Part shown: positions 17,758 to 26,884 of the stretch, one piece after another
How positions within the stretch are numbered: the stretch's first letter is position 1
How the letters are laid out: the number at the start of each line of letters is the position of its first letter
Assembly (NCBI RefSeq): GCF_001571225.1
Contig: NZ_BCTJ01000025.1
Coordinates: 1-64,000 of the forward strand
Reading direction: 5' to 3'
Source: Hydrogenophaga palleronii NBRC 102513
Lineage (GTDB): Bacteria > Pseudomonadota > Gammaproteobacteria > Burkholderiales > Burkholderiaceae_C
Length of the DNA stretch: 64,000 bases
Made by a program: the position numbers and the translations under genes
The notes under the pieces: generated by a model
Seen by the model: the letters and a program-made list of their open reading frames with translations, nothing else
What the model was told of the DNA's origin: nothing
The model's database searches: none

Positions 17758-19278
17758 GTGTCGTCCGAAACCGCTCCTTCCACCCCACGCCGCGTCACCA
17801 TCGTCGGCGGGGGCTTCTCCGGCGTCAGCGCCGCCGTGCAACTGGTGCGCCACAGCCCGGTGCCGCTGGCGATCACGCTGATCGAATCGCGCGACCGCGT
17901 TGGCCCCGGCCTGGCCTACGCCACCCACGATCCCGACCACCGCCTCAACGCCCCAACCTGGGCGCACGCCGTGGACCCGGTGGACGGCGAACATTTCACG
18001 CACTGGTGCCAGGCACGCGGTGTGTTTGAAGCCGACCCGGAGGCCATGCAGCCCAGCGGCTCGGCCTTCGTGCGCCGCGCCGTGTTCGGCGCCTACCTGG
18101 AATACATGGTGCACAGCCACGCCAGCGGGGCCGCCACCGGCTCCACCATCCGCACCCTGCAAGACCGTGCGCTGCACGCCACCCAGGTCGGCGATACCGT
18201 GAACACCGTCACCGAACGCGGCCAGACGCTGACCGCCGACCTGCTGCTGCTGGCCACCGGCAACGCCGAGCCGCGCCTGCAGGCGCCGCTGGACCCGGCG
18301 CTGGCACAACATCCCGGCGTGATCGAGAACCCGCTGGTGACGGCGCGCCTGCTCGGCATCCCGCGCGACGCGCGCGTGCTCATCATCGGCAGCGGCCTCA
18401 CTTCGCTCGACGTGGTCTCCACCCTGCAACGCCAGGGCCACACCGGCGGCATCACCGTGGTCTCGCGGCGCGGCCTGCGTCCGCGTGCGCAACCACAAGC
18501 CAGCGGCCCGGTCGAGCCTCCGGTGGGCCGCCAGAACCTGGACCGCCTGCTGGCCCCCGCCCCGGCCTTCCTCACCGGCGTGCAGCCCGAGCTGCGCACC
18601 TGGGTGCGCACGCTGCGCGCCCAGATCCGCGCCAGCGTGGCGCGCGGCGAGACCTGGAACCTGCCCTTTGACGAACTGCGCGATTCGGTCTGGCAACTCT
18701 GGCCCACGCTGCCGGCCGCACAGCAACGCCGCTTCCTGCGCGTGCTGCGCCCCTGGTACGACGTGCACCGCTTCCGCTCGCCACCACAAACGGAAGCCAT
18801 CAACCGCGAGGCACTGGCCACCGGCCGTGTGGTGCACATCGCCGCGCGTCTGCGCTCACTGGCCGCGCCGTCCCACGCCCACCGCATCGAGGCCTTGCTG
18901 CAACCCGCGGGTGGCGGCACGCCGATCACCGACAGTTTCGACGTGGTGGTCAACTGCACCGGCCTCGACGCCACCGCACGCACCGCCGGCAACCCCTTGC
19001 TGAAAGCCCTGGTGGACCAGGGCACCCTGCGCGCCGACGCCTGCGGCATCGGTTACGCGGTGGATCCGCACTGCCGGGTGATCAATGCCCAGGGCGAGGC
19101 CCTGTCGCGCATCCGCCTGATCGGCCCGCCGACCCTGGGCACTTTCGGCGACCCGGGCGGGGCCATGTTCATCGCGGCGCAGATCCATCGCATGCTGCCG
19201 GATGTGTTGCGTTTTCTCGGTGAGCGGGCACCGCTGCCGGGTCTTGCCGACCAGGCCGCTTCGCTGAGCGCCGCCTAG
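17758..19278 (+). CDS. FAD/NAD(P)-binding protein
   Basis: 506-aa flavoprotein of the FAD-NAD(P)-binding (Pyr_redox_9-like) family. The N-terminal Rossmann motif is VTIVGGGFSGVSAAVQLV; a second nucleotide motif is near VLIIGSGLTSLDVVSTL; VVVNCTGLDATART is typical of the C-terminal FAD region. It starts with GTG 60 bp after the permease, so it probably belongs to the dioxygenase-transporter operon. It might be an oxidoreductase or monooxygenase partner; the reaction is unknown. Its TAG stop is shared in CTAG with the convergent LysR gene. Confidence 0.8.
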   Translation: MSSETAPSTPRRVTIVGGGFSGVSAAVQLVRHSPVPLAITLIESRDRVGPGLAYATHDPDHRLNAPTWAHAVDPVDGEHFTHWCQARGVFEADPEAMQPSGSAFVRRAVFGAYLEYMVHSHASGAATGSTIRTLQDRALHATQVGDTVNTVTERGQTLTADLLLLATGNAEPRLQAPLDPALAQHPGVIENPLVTARLLGIPRDARVLIIGSGLTSLDVVSTLQRQGHTGGITVVSRRGLRPRAQPQASGPVEPPVGRQNLDRLLAPAPAFLTGVQPELRTWVRTLRAQIRASVARGETWNLPFDELRDSVWQLWPTLPAAQQRRFLRVLRPWYDVHRFRSPPQTEAINREALATGRVVHIAARLRSLAAPSHAHRIEALLQPAGGGTPITDSFDVVVNCTGLDATARTAGNPLLKALVDQGTLRADACGIGYAVDPHCRVINAQGEALSRIRLIGPPTLGTFGDPGGAMFIAAQIHRMLPDVLRFLGERAPLPGLADQAASLSAA

Positions 19279-20288
19279 GTTTCGTTCGCGGGTGCGTCGG
19301 CCCCGTCAGTGTCAGCGCCAGGCGCCAGATCCTCGATCCATCGGATCAGGCACCGGATGAGCGGGGCCACATTGCCGGCGTGGCAGGTCAGCACGATGTC
19401 CTGCTGGTACGACACCCGGCCCGGGCACACCGAACGCAGCGCACTCAATGCCCGCGTCTCCTGCACCACGTGGTCGGGCAGGTAACCCGCGAACCGCCCG
19501 GTGGAGACGAGCAAGGCCACACCCTCGATGCTGTCGGCGCGGATGCGGGCGTTGGCGGCGAACAGCGTTGCCAGGCCGGGCAGCGGTATCGAGTCGAAGT
19601 ATGGGTCGGTGACCAGGGCGAGCTGGCGAAAACCGTCCTCATCCAGCTCACGCTCCGGATCGGCGTGACAGGGATGCCCGGGCGCCACGTACAGGCTGCT
19701 GCGCTCTGAATAGAGCCGGTACTGGGCCAGCCCCGCGGCGGGTGGCCGCGCGGCGAGAATGCCGCCGTCCAGGCTGCCGGCCAGCACCTCGCGTTCGATG
19801 TCAACCGGCCGCATCGTGCGCAGGTTCAGGCGCACACCGGGCTCGGCATCGATCAGCCGTGCCAGCAGACGGGGCACATGCCCAGCCCCCGCGCAGCCCT
19901 GGGCGGTGACGAGTGCGTCCACCACGCCAAGCCGCAGCAAGGGCCTGCTCGCGGCGCCCAGTGCCGTCAGGTTGTCGGCAAAGTCGGACGTGGTGCCAAA
20001 CCATTCGCGGGTCAGCACATGCAGCTGTTCGCCCGCCGGGGTGAGGCTGAAACCGCTGCGCCCGCGCCGCGCCAGTGGCACACCGAGCCAGGCCTCCAGT
20101 TCGCGGAACTGCCGGCTCACGGTGGAGAGGTCGATCTGCAGCTCCACCGCCGCGGCGGACAGGCCGCCGGCCTCGACGGCGGCGAGGAACGCGCGCAAGA
20201 GCCGCAACTCCGCTTCGCCAATGCCTTGCGTGAGCAAGCGCTGCGCGGGCCCGCCGAAGCTGGCACGCCGTGCAAGTGAACTCGACAT
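19275..20288 (-). CDS. LysR-family regulator
   Basis: LysR regulator, 337 aa from the ATG at 20288; a TTG 9 bp upstream is an alternative. The HTH is AELRLLRAFLAAVEAGGLSAAAVELQIDLSTVSRQFRELEAWLGVPLARRG, preceded by about 25 extra residues. It is divergent from the lipoprotein amidohydrolase at 20426, the standard layout for a LysR regulator and its target. It ends tail-to-tail with the FAD gene, sharing CTAG at 19275-19278 as both stop codons. Confidence 0.85.
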   Translation of the reverse strand: MSSSLARRASFGGPAQRLLTQGIGEAELRLLRAFLAAVEAGGLSAAAVELQIDLSTVSRQFRELEAWLGVPLARRGRSGFSLTPAGEQLHVLTREWFGTTSDFADNLTALGAASRPLLRLGVVDALVTAQGCAGAGHVPRLLARLIDAEPGVRLNLRTMRPVDIEREVLAGSLDGGILAARPPAAGLAQYRLYSERSSLYVAPGHPCHADPERELDEDGFRQLALVTDPYFDSIPLPGLATLFAANARIRADSIEGVALLVSTGRFAGYLPDHVVQETRALSALRSVCPGRVSYQQDIVLTCHAGNVAPLIRCLIRWIEDLAPGADTDGADAPANET

Positions 20289-20425
20289 CTTGCGCAATCC
20301 GACCCCCTTGAACTTCCCCTAGTCTGGCGGCGTGACAGCCGCGGCCCATTCTGCACCGGCCGGCCACGCCGCCGCCCACGGCCTCGACTGCCTGGGTACA
20401 CCTCATCACAACCCAAGGACTCCCC

Positions 20426-22321
20426 ATGCTGCCTTCCTTACTCGCCGCTGTCCGCCACAGCACCACCCATGAACGGCTCGGCGCCATCGCCCTGCTGGGG
20501 CTGAGCGCGATGGTCGTGCTCGCCAGTTGTGGCGGCGGCGGCCATGGCGCGCCGGCGGCCGACGTGGTGCTGCGCAACGGCTACGTCTACACCGTCGACG
20601 GCCAGGACCGCGTGGCCCAGGCCGTGGCCGTGCGCGACGGCCACATCGTTTACGTCGGCAGCAACGAGGGCGCTGCAGTACACCTGGGCCACAAGACCCG
20701 CATCGTCGACCTGGAGGGCCGCATGGTCATGCCCGGCATGATCGACGGCCATGTGCACCCTCTCTCCGGCGCGGCCTCCACGCTCAAGTGCAGCCTGGAG
20801 TTCCAGCCGCTGACGATTGCCCAGATGCAGGCGCGGCTGCAAGCCTGCCTGAGCGCCAGCACCAACGCATCCGCCGACACCTGGCTCGAAGTCGTCAACT
20901 GGGACCGCCAGGCCATGAACACCGCCGACCGCGACCCCACCCGCCTTGATCTGGACGCGCTGAACACGCCGCGGCCGATCATGGTTTCGTCAATCGACCA
21001 CCACAGCTTGCTGGTCAACACGCGGGCGCTGCAGATCGCTCAGATCACGGCCACCACACCGGACCCGGCCGGGGGCCGCATCGGCCACGATGCGAACGGT
21101 GAACCGAACGGCCTGCTGGAAGACGGTGCTTCACTGCTGGTGGAATCCAGATTGCCGCCCCTGACGGACGAGGAACGCCTGAAGCACGCGCGCATCGCAC
21201 TGGACCTGTTCCGGCGCAACGGCGTCACCGGTTTCATGGCGGCGCTGAGCGACGAAAACGAAGTCAAGGCGTTCTCCACCTTGTCCAGATCCGGCGAGCT
21301 GACCGCACGCGCCGAGTTCGCAATGTTGATCGACCCGGGCGCCGCCGCCGCAGACCCGGCCGGCGCGGTGGCCGGCGTCAAGGCGGTCGCGCAGCGCTAC
21401 GGCCAGCCGGCGAACTCGGCCACGCCGGTGGTGGAAGTGCGGCACGTGAAGTTCCCGGCGGACGGTGTGCTGCAGGCACCGGCGCAGACGGCGCGCCTGC
21501 TCGAACCCTACAACGTCAACACCGGCACGCCGCAGGCGCCCGTCTGGACGCCTGGCACGCAGTACGGCGAGGTGTACTACAGCCAGCCCGTGCTCAATGC
21601 CGTCACGCTGGAGGCGGCGAAGGCCGGCTTCGACACCCACCTGCACGCGATTGGCGACGCCACGGTGCGCATGGGTTTGAACGCGGCAGAGAACGCACGC
21701 GCTCAAGGTGCGCCGGCCGACTGGCGGCCGAGCATCGCCCACGTTGAACTGGTTGACCCGCAGGACTACGGCCGCTTCAAGGCCGCCAACGTGGTGGCCA
21801 ACATGCAGTTCCAGTGGGCGCAGCGCGCACCCTACTCGGTGGACGCCGTGCAGCAACAGCTCGGCCCGACCCGCTTCGAACGCATGGAGCCGGAAGGCAG
21901 CCTGATGGGGGCCGGCGCACGCATCGCCTACGGCAGTGACTGGCCTGTGGACCCGATGGGCTACTTCTACAACCTGCGCGTCGGCGTCACCCGCAGCAGC
22001 GACCCGAACCACCCCGCCAGCTTCGGGCCGGCCTACGCCGGGCGGCTCAATTCAGACCCCCTGCTGTCCCGTGCCGATGTCCTGCGTGCCATTACCGCCA
22101 ACTCGGCCTACCAGCTGCGCCTGGACGCCAAGGCCGGCTCCATCGAACAGGGCAAGTGGGCCGACCTCATCGTGCTCGACCGCAACTTCATGACGGCGCC
22201 CGAAACGGAAATGGCCTTCACCGGTGTGCTGTTGACCATGGTGGGCGGCAAGGTGGTCTGGGCCACCGCACCGTTTGCCACCGCCTTCCCCGAGGCACCG
22301 GCCAGTGCGCCCGCGCGTTGA
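20426..22321 (+). CDS. Lipoprotein amidohydrolase (YtcJ-like, amidohydrolase_3)
   Basis: 631-aa metal-dependent amidohydrolase. A lipobox LASC with Cys at residue 35 follows a hydrophobic stretch, so the mature enzyme is probably membrane-anchored in the periplasm. Domain order: small beta domain (VVLRNGYVYTVDGQD), metal motif GMIDGHVHP, TIM barrel, and C-terminal SIEQGKWADLIVLDRN. Relatives hydrolyse formamide or exoenzyme-type substrates; the actual substrate is unknown. AAGGA precedes the ATG. The divergent LysR gene is the likely regulator. Confidence 0.85.
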   Translation: MLPSLLAAVRHSTTHERLGAIALLGLSAMVVLASCGGGGHGAPAADVVLRNGYVYTVDGQDRVAQAVAVRDGHIVYVGSNEGAAVHLGHKTRIVDLEGRMVMPGMIDGHVHPLSGAASTLKCSLEFQPLTIAQMQARLQACLSASTNASADTWLEVVNWDRQAMNTADRDPTRLDLDALNTPRPIMVSSIDHHSLLVNTRALQIAQITATTPDPAGGRIGHDANGEPNGLLEDGASLLVESRLPPLTDEERLKHARIALDLFRRNGVTGFMAALSDENEVKAFSTLSRSGELTARAEFAMLIDPGAAAADPAGAVAGVKAVAQRYGQPANSATPVVEVRHVKFPADGVLQAPAQTARLLEPYNVNTGTPQAPVWTPGTQYGEVYYSQPVLNAVTLEAAKAGFDTHLHAIGDATVRMGLNAAENARAQGAPADWRPSIAHVELVDPQDYGRFKAANVVANMQFQWAQRAPYSVDAVQQQLGPTRFERMEPEGSLMGAGARIAYGSDWPVDPMGYFYNLRVGVTRSSDPNHPASFGPAYAGRLNSDPLLSRADVLRAITANSAYQLRLDAKAGSIEQGKWADLIVLDRNFMTAPETEMAFTGVLLTMVGGKVVWATAPFATAFPEAPASAPAR

Positions 22322-22376
22322 ACCCCGCGATTGCCCGCACTGCCGCACCCCGGGCGGCAGGCGTGCCGGGCCGCCC

Positions 22377-22835
22377 TCAGCGCGCAGCGCTGCTGGCGGT
22401 TTTCGGCGCGGCAATGGCCTTCTTCAGCAACTCGTACTCCGCACACGGCCTGGCGGTGCACAGCAGCTCCAGATAACGCAGGTTCTTGCGCGCCTTGTCC
22501 ACCTGGCCCAGGGCCAGGAACAGCTCACCCTGGTACTCCAGCGCGGGGCGGTGCTCGGGGTCGTACAACAAGGCCTGCTCGTACCAGCGCCCGGCTTCGT
22601 CGTAGCGCTTGAGCTGGCGCAGGCTGTAGCCCAGCAGGTTGTAGACCTCGGCGTGCTCCACCGTGCGCGACAGCTCGGTGAGCCGCTGCACCGCCTTCTC
22701 GTACTGCCCCGCGTACACCTGGGCGCGCACCGCCGACAGGTCGGGCAGATCGGACGACGGCGGCGCACTCGCCGCACCCAGCACCATATGAGCGGAGCAC
22801 AGGGCCAGCGCCAGCGCGGCGCGGTGCCAGAGCAC
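22377..22835 (-). CDS. Exported TPR-repeat protein
   Basis: 152-aa periplasmic protein. The signal peptide runs to about residue 22 (HMVLGAASA). About two or three tetratricopeptide repeats follow (YEKAVQRLTELSRTV, VYNLLGYSLRQLKRYDEAGRWYEQALLYDPEHRPALEYQGELFLALGQVDKA). It starts 2 bp after the stop of the upstream ABC ATPase gene and so is the last gene of that transporter operon. An accessory or scaffold role is possible but not shown. Confidence 0.82.
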   Translation of the reverse strand: MLWHRAALALALCSAHMVLGAASAPPSSDLPDLSAVRAQVYAGQYEKAVQRLTELSRTVEHAEVYNLLGYSLRQLKRYDEAGRWYEQALLYDPEHRPALEYQGELFLALGQVDKARKNLRYLELLCTARPCAEYELLKKAIAAPKTASSAAR

Positions 22836-22837
22836 GC

Positions 22838-23641
22838 TCAGGCCTCCACCGGCAGCGCGGGCGCTGCCGGGTGTTGTGCCACGGTCTCGCCCATGGCCTC
22901 CAGGATCTCGCGCTTGAGCGCGGCGAACCCGGTGCTCACGCGGTCGCGCGGGCCGGGTGGCAAATCCACGCGGATCTGCTTGACGATGCGGCCCGGGTTG
23001 GCGTTCATCACCACCACGGTGTCGCTCAGGAAGATGGCCTCGTCCACATCGTGCGTCACCAGAATCATGGTCACGCCTTCAACGCGCCAGATGCGTTGCA
23101 ACTCTTCCTGCAGGCGCACGCGGGTGAGCGCATCGAGCGCGCCCAGCGGTTCGTCCAGCAGCAGGATCTCGGGCTGGCCCACCAGGCCACGCGCAATCGC
23201 GCCGCGCTGCGCCATGCCGCCCGAGAGCTCGTGCGGGTAGGCCTTCTCGAAGCCCTGCAGGCCCACCAGCGCGATGTGCTCGCGGATGGTCTGGGCCTTG
23301 CGCTCGGGCGACCAGTCGGCATTGGCCAGGGCCAGGCCGATGTTCTGCTCCAGCGTCAGCCAGGGCAGCAGGCGGTGGTCCTGGAACACGATGCCGCGCG
23401 TGAGGCTGGTGCCGGCAATGCGTTCGCCGTGCAGCAGGATGTCGCCCTCGTAGTCCTTGTCCAGGCCGACGATCAGCCGCAGCAGCGTGGACTTGCCGCA
23501 GCCGCTCGGGCCGACCAGCGAGACGAAGGCGCCGGGTGCAACGTCGAAGCTGGCGTTGACCAGCGCATCCAGGCGCGCACGGCCCGGCACGGAATAGCTC
23601 TTGGAAACGGCCTTGACTTCAAGGCGACCGGGTTCAGCCAT
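22838..23641 (-). CDS. SsuB-type ABC transporter ATP-binding protein (second system)
   Basis: 267-aa ATPase of the nitrate/sulfonate/taurine family. Walker A is GPSGCGKST, the signature is LSGGMAQR, Walker B is [17 protein letters not shown] start it at ATG 23641, which has AGGAG upstream; the frame is open 78 bp further but reads non-conserved sequence there. The permease and binding-protein genes lie upstream on the same strand; a palindromic repeat separates it from the permease. Confidence 0.9.
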   Translation of the reverse strand: MAEPGRLEVKAVSKSYSVPGRARLDALVNASFDVAPGAFVSLVGPSGCGKSTLLRLIVGLDKDYEGDILLHGERIAGTSLTRGIVFQDHRLLPWLTLEQNIGLALANADWSPERKAQTIREHIALVGLQGFEKAYPHELSGGMAQRGAIARGLVGQPEILLLDEPLGALDALTRVRLQEELQRIWRVEGVTMILVTHDVDEAIFLSDTVVVMNANPGRIVKQIRVDLPPGPRDRVSTGFAALKREILEAMGETVAQHPAAPALPVEA

Positions 23642-23713
23642 GGTGGGGCTCCTAAAAGATTTGATCGAAGCGAAGTGCCTGGTCCAGCAGACACCGTGGA
23701 TCGGGCTCGGCCC

Positions 23714-23772
23714 GTTCACGGGTGTCGCCCCCTTTGAGGGGGTGACACGCCGCAGGCGTGGCGCGGGGGTGG
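23714..23772. repeat. Intergenic palindromic repeat, copy 4 (permease-ATPase)
   Basis: On the minus strand it reads CCCCGCGCCACGCCTGCGGCG, then CACCCCCTCAAAGGGGGCGACACC, matching the first two hairpins of copies 3 and 5. It sits between the permease and ATPase genes of the second sulfonate-type operon. It is more degenerate than the others. Confidence 0.6.
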
Positions 23773-23778
23773 GTCTGT

Positions 23779-24621
23779 CTAGCCCTCATAGCCTTGTTTC
23801 CAGCGCAGCACGCGGCGCTGGGCGTGGTACATCAGGCGGTCGATGCCGAAGCCCACCAGGCCAATGATCACCATGCAGACCAGCAACTGGTCGGTCAGCA
23901 GCAGGCCCTGGGCGCGGAAGATCAGGAAGCCCAGGCCTTCGAGCCCGCTCAGGCCCTCGGCCACCACCACCAGCGCCCAGGCCAGGCCGGCCGCGTAACG
24001 CAGCGAGACCATGATGGTCGGCGTGGCCGCCGGCAGGATGATCTTGCGCACCAGCTGCCAGCGCGTGAGCGTCAGCACGTCGGCGAGTTCGATGTAGCTC
24101 TTGTCCACGCTGCGAATGCCTTGCAGCGTGTTGAGGAAGACCGGAAAAAACACCGTCTTGGCGATCACCAGGATCTTGGCCGGTGCACCCAGGCCCAGCC
24201 ACAACACGATCAGCGGAAACCAGGCAATGCCGGGGATGTGGCGGATGGTGTCGAAGGTGGGCGAGAGAAACTGCTCGAACCGCCGCGACAGGCCAGCGGC
24301 CACGCCCAGCACCACCGCCGCGGTGGCTCCGTAGAGGAAGCCTTGCGAGACCAGCGCCAGGCTGACGCCGAAGTCGGTCAGCAGCCGCTGCTCGGTCAGC
24401 ATCTTGAAGAAGGCCTCGACCACCTTGATCGGCGCGGGCAGGAACACGGGGTCGATCCACGCGAGGCTGGCCGCCGTCTGCCACAGCGCCAACACGCCGG
24501 CCGGCAACAGGAAGCCGATGGCGCGGCTGGGCACCAGCCATTGCCGGAGCGTGGCGGTGAAAGTGGGCGCGTCGGACTCGGGGGCGGTCGCCGCGGGCAG
24601 GTTGTGCGTCAGGGTGTTCAT
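23779..24621 (-). CDS. SsuC-type ABC transporter permease (second system)
   Basis: 280-aa permease with about six hydrophobic helices and the BPD_transp_1 domain ([48 protein letters not shown]). The start at ATG 24621 is preferred, but no clear ribosome site precedes it, and a TTG 30 bp upstream inside a duplicated TCTCTCACGC is possible. It lies between the binding-protein and ATPase genes. Confidence 0.88.
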   Translation of the reverse strand: MNTLTHNLPAATAPESDAPTFTATLRQWLVPSRAIGFLLPAGVLALWQTAASLAWIDPVFLPAPIKVVEAFFKMLTEQRLLTDFGVSLALVSQGFLYGATAAVVLGVAAGLSRRFEQFLSPTFDTIRHIPGIAWFPLIVLWLGLGAPAKILVIAKTVFFPVFLNTLQGIRSVDKSYIELADVLTLTRWQLVRKIILPAATPTIMVSLRYAAGLAWALVVVAEGLSGLEGLGFLIFRAQGLLLTDQLLVCMVIIGLVGFGIDRLMYHAQRRVLRWKQGYEG

Positions 24622-24713
24622 GGCGGGCGTGAGAGACAGCGTGAGAGACAAAGAGGAAACAACCGGCCGGGCGGTCCGTGGACCGCGCCGGCCAGCGCGG
24701 AGGGCATGGGCGC

Positions 24714-25808
24714 TCAGCGGTAGATCGAGTGCGAGCCACCGGCGAAGAAGCGGCCGTCCACGAAGGCGTCCACCTGCGCGTCGGTCAGGCTGCGTTCACC
24801 CAGGATGTCGTCGCCCTGCTTCGTGTAGTAGCTGATGAAGGTCTTGATCGAGTTGCGGGCGCGCGCGGCGTTGGGCTCACCGGCCATGAACTCCCATTGG
24901 CCCAGGTGGGTGATCTGGAACTTGGCCACTTCCACCGGCACCCGCGTTTCGCGAGCGACGATCTTGGCGGCCTCGTCCACGTTGTCCAGCGTCCAGGCCA
25001 TGGCGCGTTCGCGCGAGGCCAGGAAGGCCTGCACCGCCTCGGGGTACTTGTTGACGAACTCGCGCTTGGCGAAATACGTCACGCGGCCCGCGTGGTTCAC
25101 GTACACGCCGTCGTCCGGCACGTGGCCGATCACCTTGAGCTTGCCCGTGAGCCAGGCGCCGGTGGCGTTGCCGGCGGCCAGGTGGGTGGTGGTGGCATCG
25201 AGCGCACCCGAGAGCACCGCGGCAATGGCCACGGTGGGGTTGTCGATCGACTCGTAACGCACCCGGCCCTTGGTCTGGCGCGTGTCCAGCGGCAGGCCGA
25301 CCGAATTCAGCGCCTCGGTGGGGGCCGACCAGTAGCAGCTGATGCGGCTGCTGCCGAACTTCTTGCCGTCCAGGTCGGCCAGCGTGTTCACCGACTTGTT
25401 CGACACCGCGGCCAGCACAGGCGCGCGGTAGCGGTTGGAGGTTTCAGAGGCCCAGATGATCACGCCGTCCAGGCCGTTGGCGCGGTGCACCGTGGCCGGG
25501 TAGATCATGCGCTGCGCGATCGAGATCGCGCCCTTGCTGAGCGCACCGGTTTCGGCGCCGACCAGCTCCGCACCACCCGAAGCGATGAGGTTCACTTCCT
25601 TGGTGCCGACCTTGTTGAACTCTTCCTTGAAGATGCCTTTTTCACGCGCGATCACCGTCCAGGGCGTGAGCTGCAGGTTGATCGCGGGCAGCACTTCGGC
25701 GGCGGCCATGCCAGGTTGCGCCAGCAGGCCGGCCACGATGGCAGCCGCCGCGCCGAGGGCATGCAGGCGTTTTCGTGTGCGGGTTGGGGTGGGAATGAAA
25801 GTGGTCAT
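24714..25808 (-). CDS. SsuA/TauA-type ABC transporter binding protein (second system)
   Basis: 364-aa periplasmic binding protein of the NMT1/SsuA-like family. The N-terminus (MTTFIPTPTRTRKRLHALGAAAAIVAGLLAQPGMAAA) is a signal peptide with an extended n-region. The mature part has INLQLTPWTVIAREKGIFKEEFNKVG. The ATG at 25808 has GGAG at good spacing; the frame stays open far upstream but there it lies antisense to other genes. It is first in the operon of binding protein, permease, ATPase and TPR protein. Substrate class (sulfonate, sulfate ester or similar) is inferred from family and neighbourhood. Confidence 0.85.
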   Translation of the reverse strand: MTTFIPTPTRTRKRLHALGAAAAIVAGLLAQPGMAAAEVLPAINLQLTPWTVIAREKGIFKEEFNKVGTKEVNLIASGGAELVGAETGALSKGAISIAQRMIYPATVHRANGLDGVIIWASETSNRYRAPVLAAVSNKSVNTLADLDGKKFGSSRISCYWSAPTEALNSVGLPLDTRQTKGRVRYESIDNPTVAIAAVLSGALDATTTHLAAGNATGAWLTGKLKVIGHVPDDGVYVNHAGRVTYFAKREFVNKYPEAVQAFLASRERAMAWTLDNVDEAAKIVARETRVPVEVAKFQITHLGQWEFMAGEPNAARARNSIKTFISYYTKQGDDILGERSLTDAQVDAFVDGRFFAGGSHSIYR

Positions 25809-25906
25809 CGGGTTCTCCAGGGTTTGACGACGGTGTTGTGGATGAAGCGGAACGCGCCGATTCTTGAACCGGATGCGGCCCGCACCAACGAAGGAATTCG
25901 GCGCCC

Positions 25907-25944
25907 CATATGCAGCCCCAAATCGCGCAGATGCATATGCGCAT
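25907..25944. promoter_or_regulatory. Paired CATATG motifs in a divergent promoter region
   Basis: CATATG occurs at 25907-25912 and 25934-25939, 27 bp apart, the second within GCATATGC. They sit in the 213-bp gap between the second sulfonate-type operon (-) and the binding-protein/peroxidase pair (+). CATATG or CATATC also occurs near 13919, 31559 and 37804, upstream of other sulfur genes here. Operator function is speculative. Confidence 0.3.
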
Positions 25945-26021
25945 TTCGCGCCACGGCGCTGCGCATCGCCGCCCAGAATCAGCGGCTTGTTCGCCCCCGC
26001 CACCGCCCCCATCACCACCCG

Positions 26022-26876
26022 ATGCCTGCCATGCGCCCTGCCCCCGCCCCAACCGAACGCGCGCTGCGCAAGACCCTGCTCCTGACCGCGCTGGGCATCG
26101 GCGCGTTGTGCGCCGCGGTGTTCGTGACGATGCAGTCGCGCGCTGCCACGGCCGCGCCGCTGGCCCTCGGTGAACTGCGCATCGGCGTGGCGCCCGCCAC
26201 CCTGCCGGTGAGCACCGGCGAGCGCGACTACACCAACGGCGGCTTCGAAGCCGTGTACGCGCAGGAGCTGGCGCGCCACCTGGGCGTGCCGGTGCGCCTG
26301 GTGACGCTGCCACACGAAACCCAGGCCCAAGCCTTGCGCCATGGCGAGGTGGACCTGGTGCTGGCACGCGCCAGCAAAAGCGCCACCGCCGAACCCGGCC
26401 TGCGCGCCATCGACACCGGCTACCGCTCGGGCGTGAGCGTGGCCATGCGCGCTGACACGAAGGTGCGCCGCTGGGACCAGCTCGCGGGGCAACTGCTCTG
26501 CACCTCGGCCGACAACCTGGGCGCACAAGCACAGGCGCGCCAGGTGAAGGGCCAACTCAAGGTGTTCGACGCACCCGCGCAGGCGCTGCTGCACGTGCGC
26601 ACCGGCGAGTGCGCGGCGGCACTGCTCGACCGCTCGCAACTCGAGACCTTGCTGGCGCAGAAGGAGTGGGCCAAGTTCTCCGCCACCCTGCCCGCCACCG
26701 AAGCCACGGCCCTGCAGGCCTGGCTGCCCGAAGCGCGCGCAGATCTTGCGACGCCCTTGCAGGCCGCCGTGCGCGAGATCGGCAGCGCCACGCACTGGGC
26801 GCAGCGGCGCCAGACCTGGGCCTCCAACGTGGCCTTCGAGGTCTACTTCGACCAGACCGGCCCGGATTGCCATTGA
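26022..26876 (+). CDS. Periplasmic binding protein (family 3-like) paired with di-haem peroxidase
   Basis: 284-aa exported or membrane-anchored protein with one hydrophobic N-terminal segment (TLLLTALGIGALCAAVFVTM) and a solute-binding family 3 fold (LGELRIGVAPATLPVSTGERDYTNGGFEAVYAQELARHLGVPVRLVTLPHETQAQAL...GEVDLVLARAS). No ABC permease or ATPase accompanies it. It is 8 bp upstream of a di-haem peroxidase gene, so it may assist a periplasmic oxidation system, as MxaJ-type binding proteins do. The start could also be the ATG at 26031. Confidence 0.75.
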   Translation: MPAMRPAPAPTERALRKTLLLTALGIGALCAAVFVTMQSRAATAAPLALGELRIGVAPATLPVSTGERDYTNGGFEAVYAQELARHLGVPVRLVTLPHETQAQALRHGEVDLVLARASKSATAEPGLRAIDTGYRSGVSVAMRADTKVRRWDQLAGQLLCTSADNLGAQAQARQVKGQLKVFDAPAQALLHVRTGECAAALLDRSQLETLLAQKEWAKFSATLPATEATALQAWLPEARADLATPLQAAVREIGSATHWAQRRQTWASNVAFEVYFDQTGPDCH

Positions 26877-26884
26877 GGCAACCC

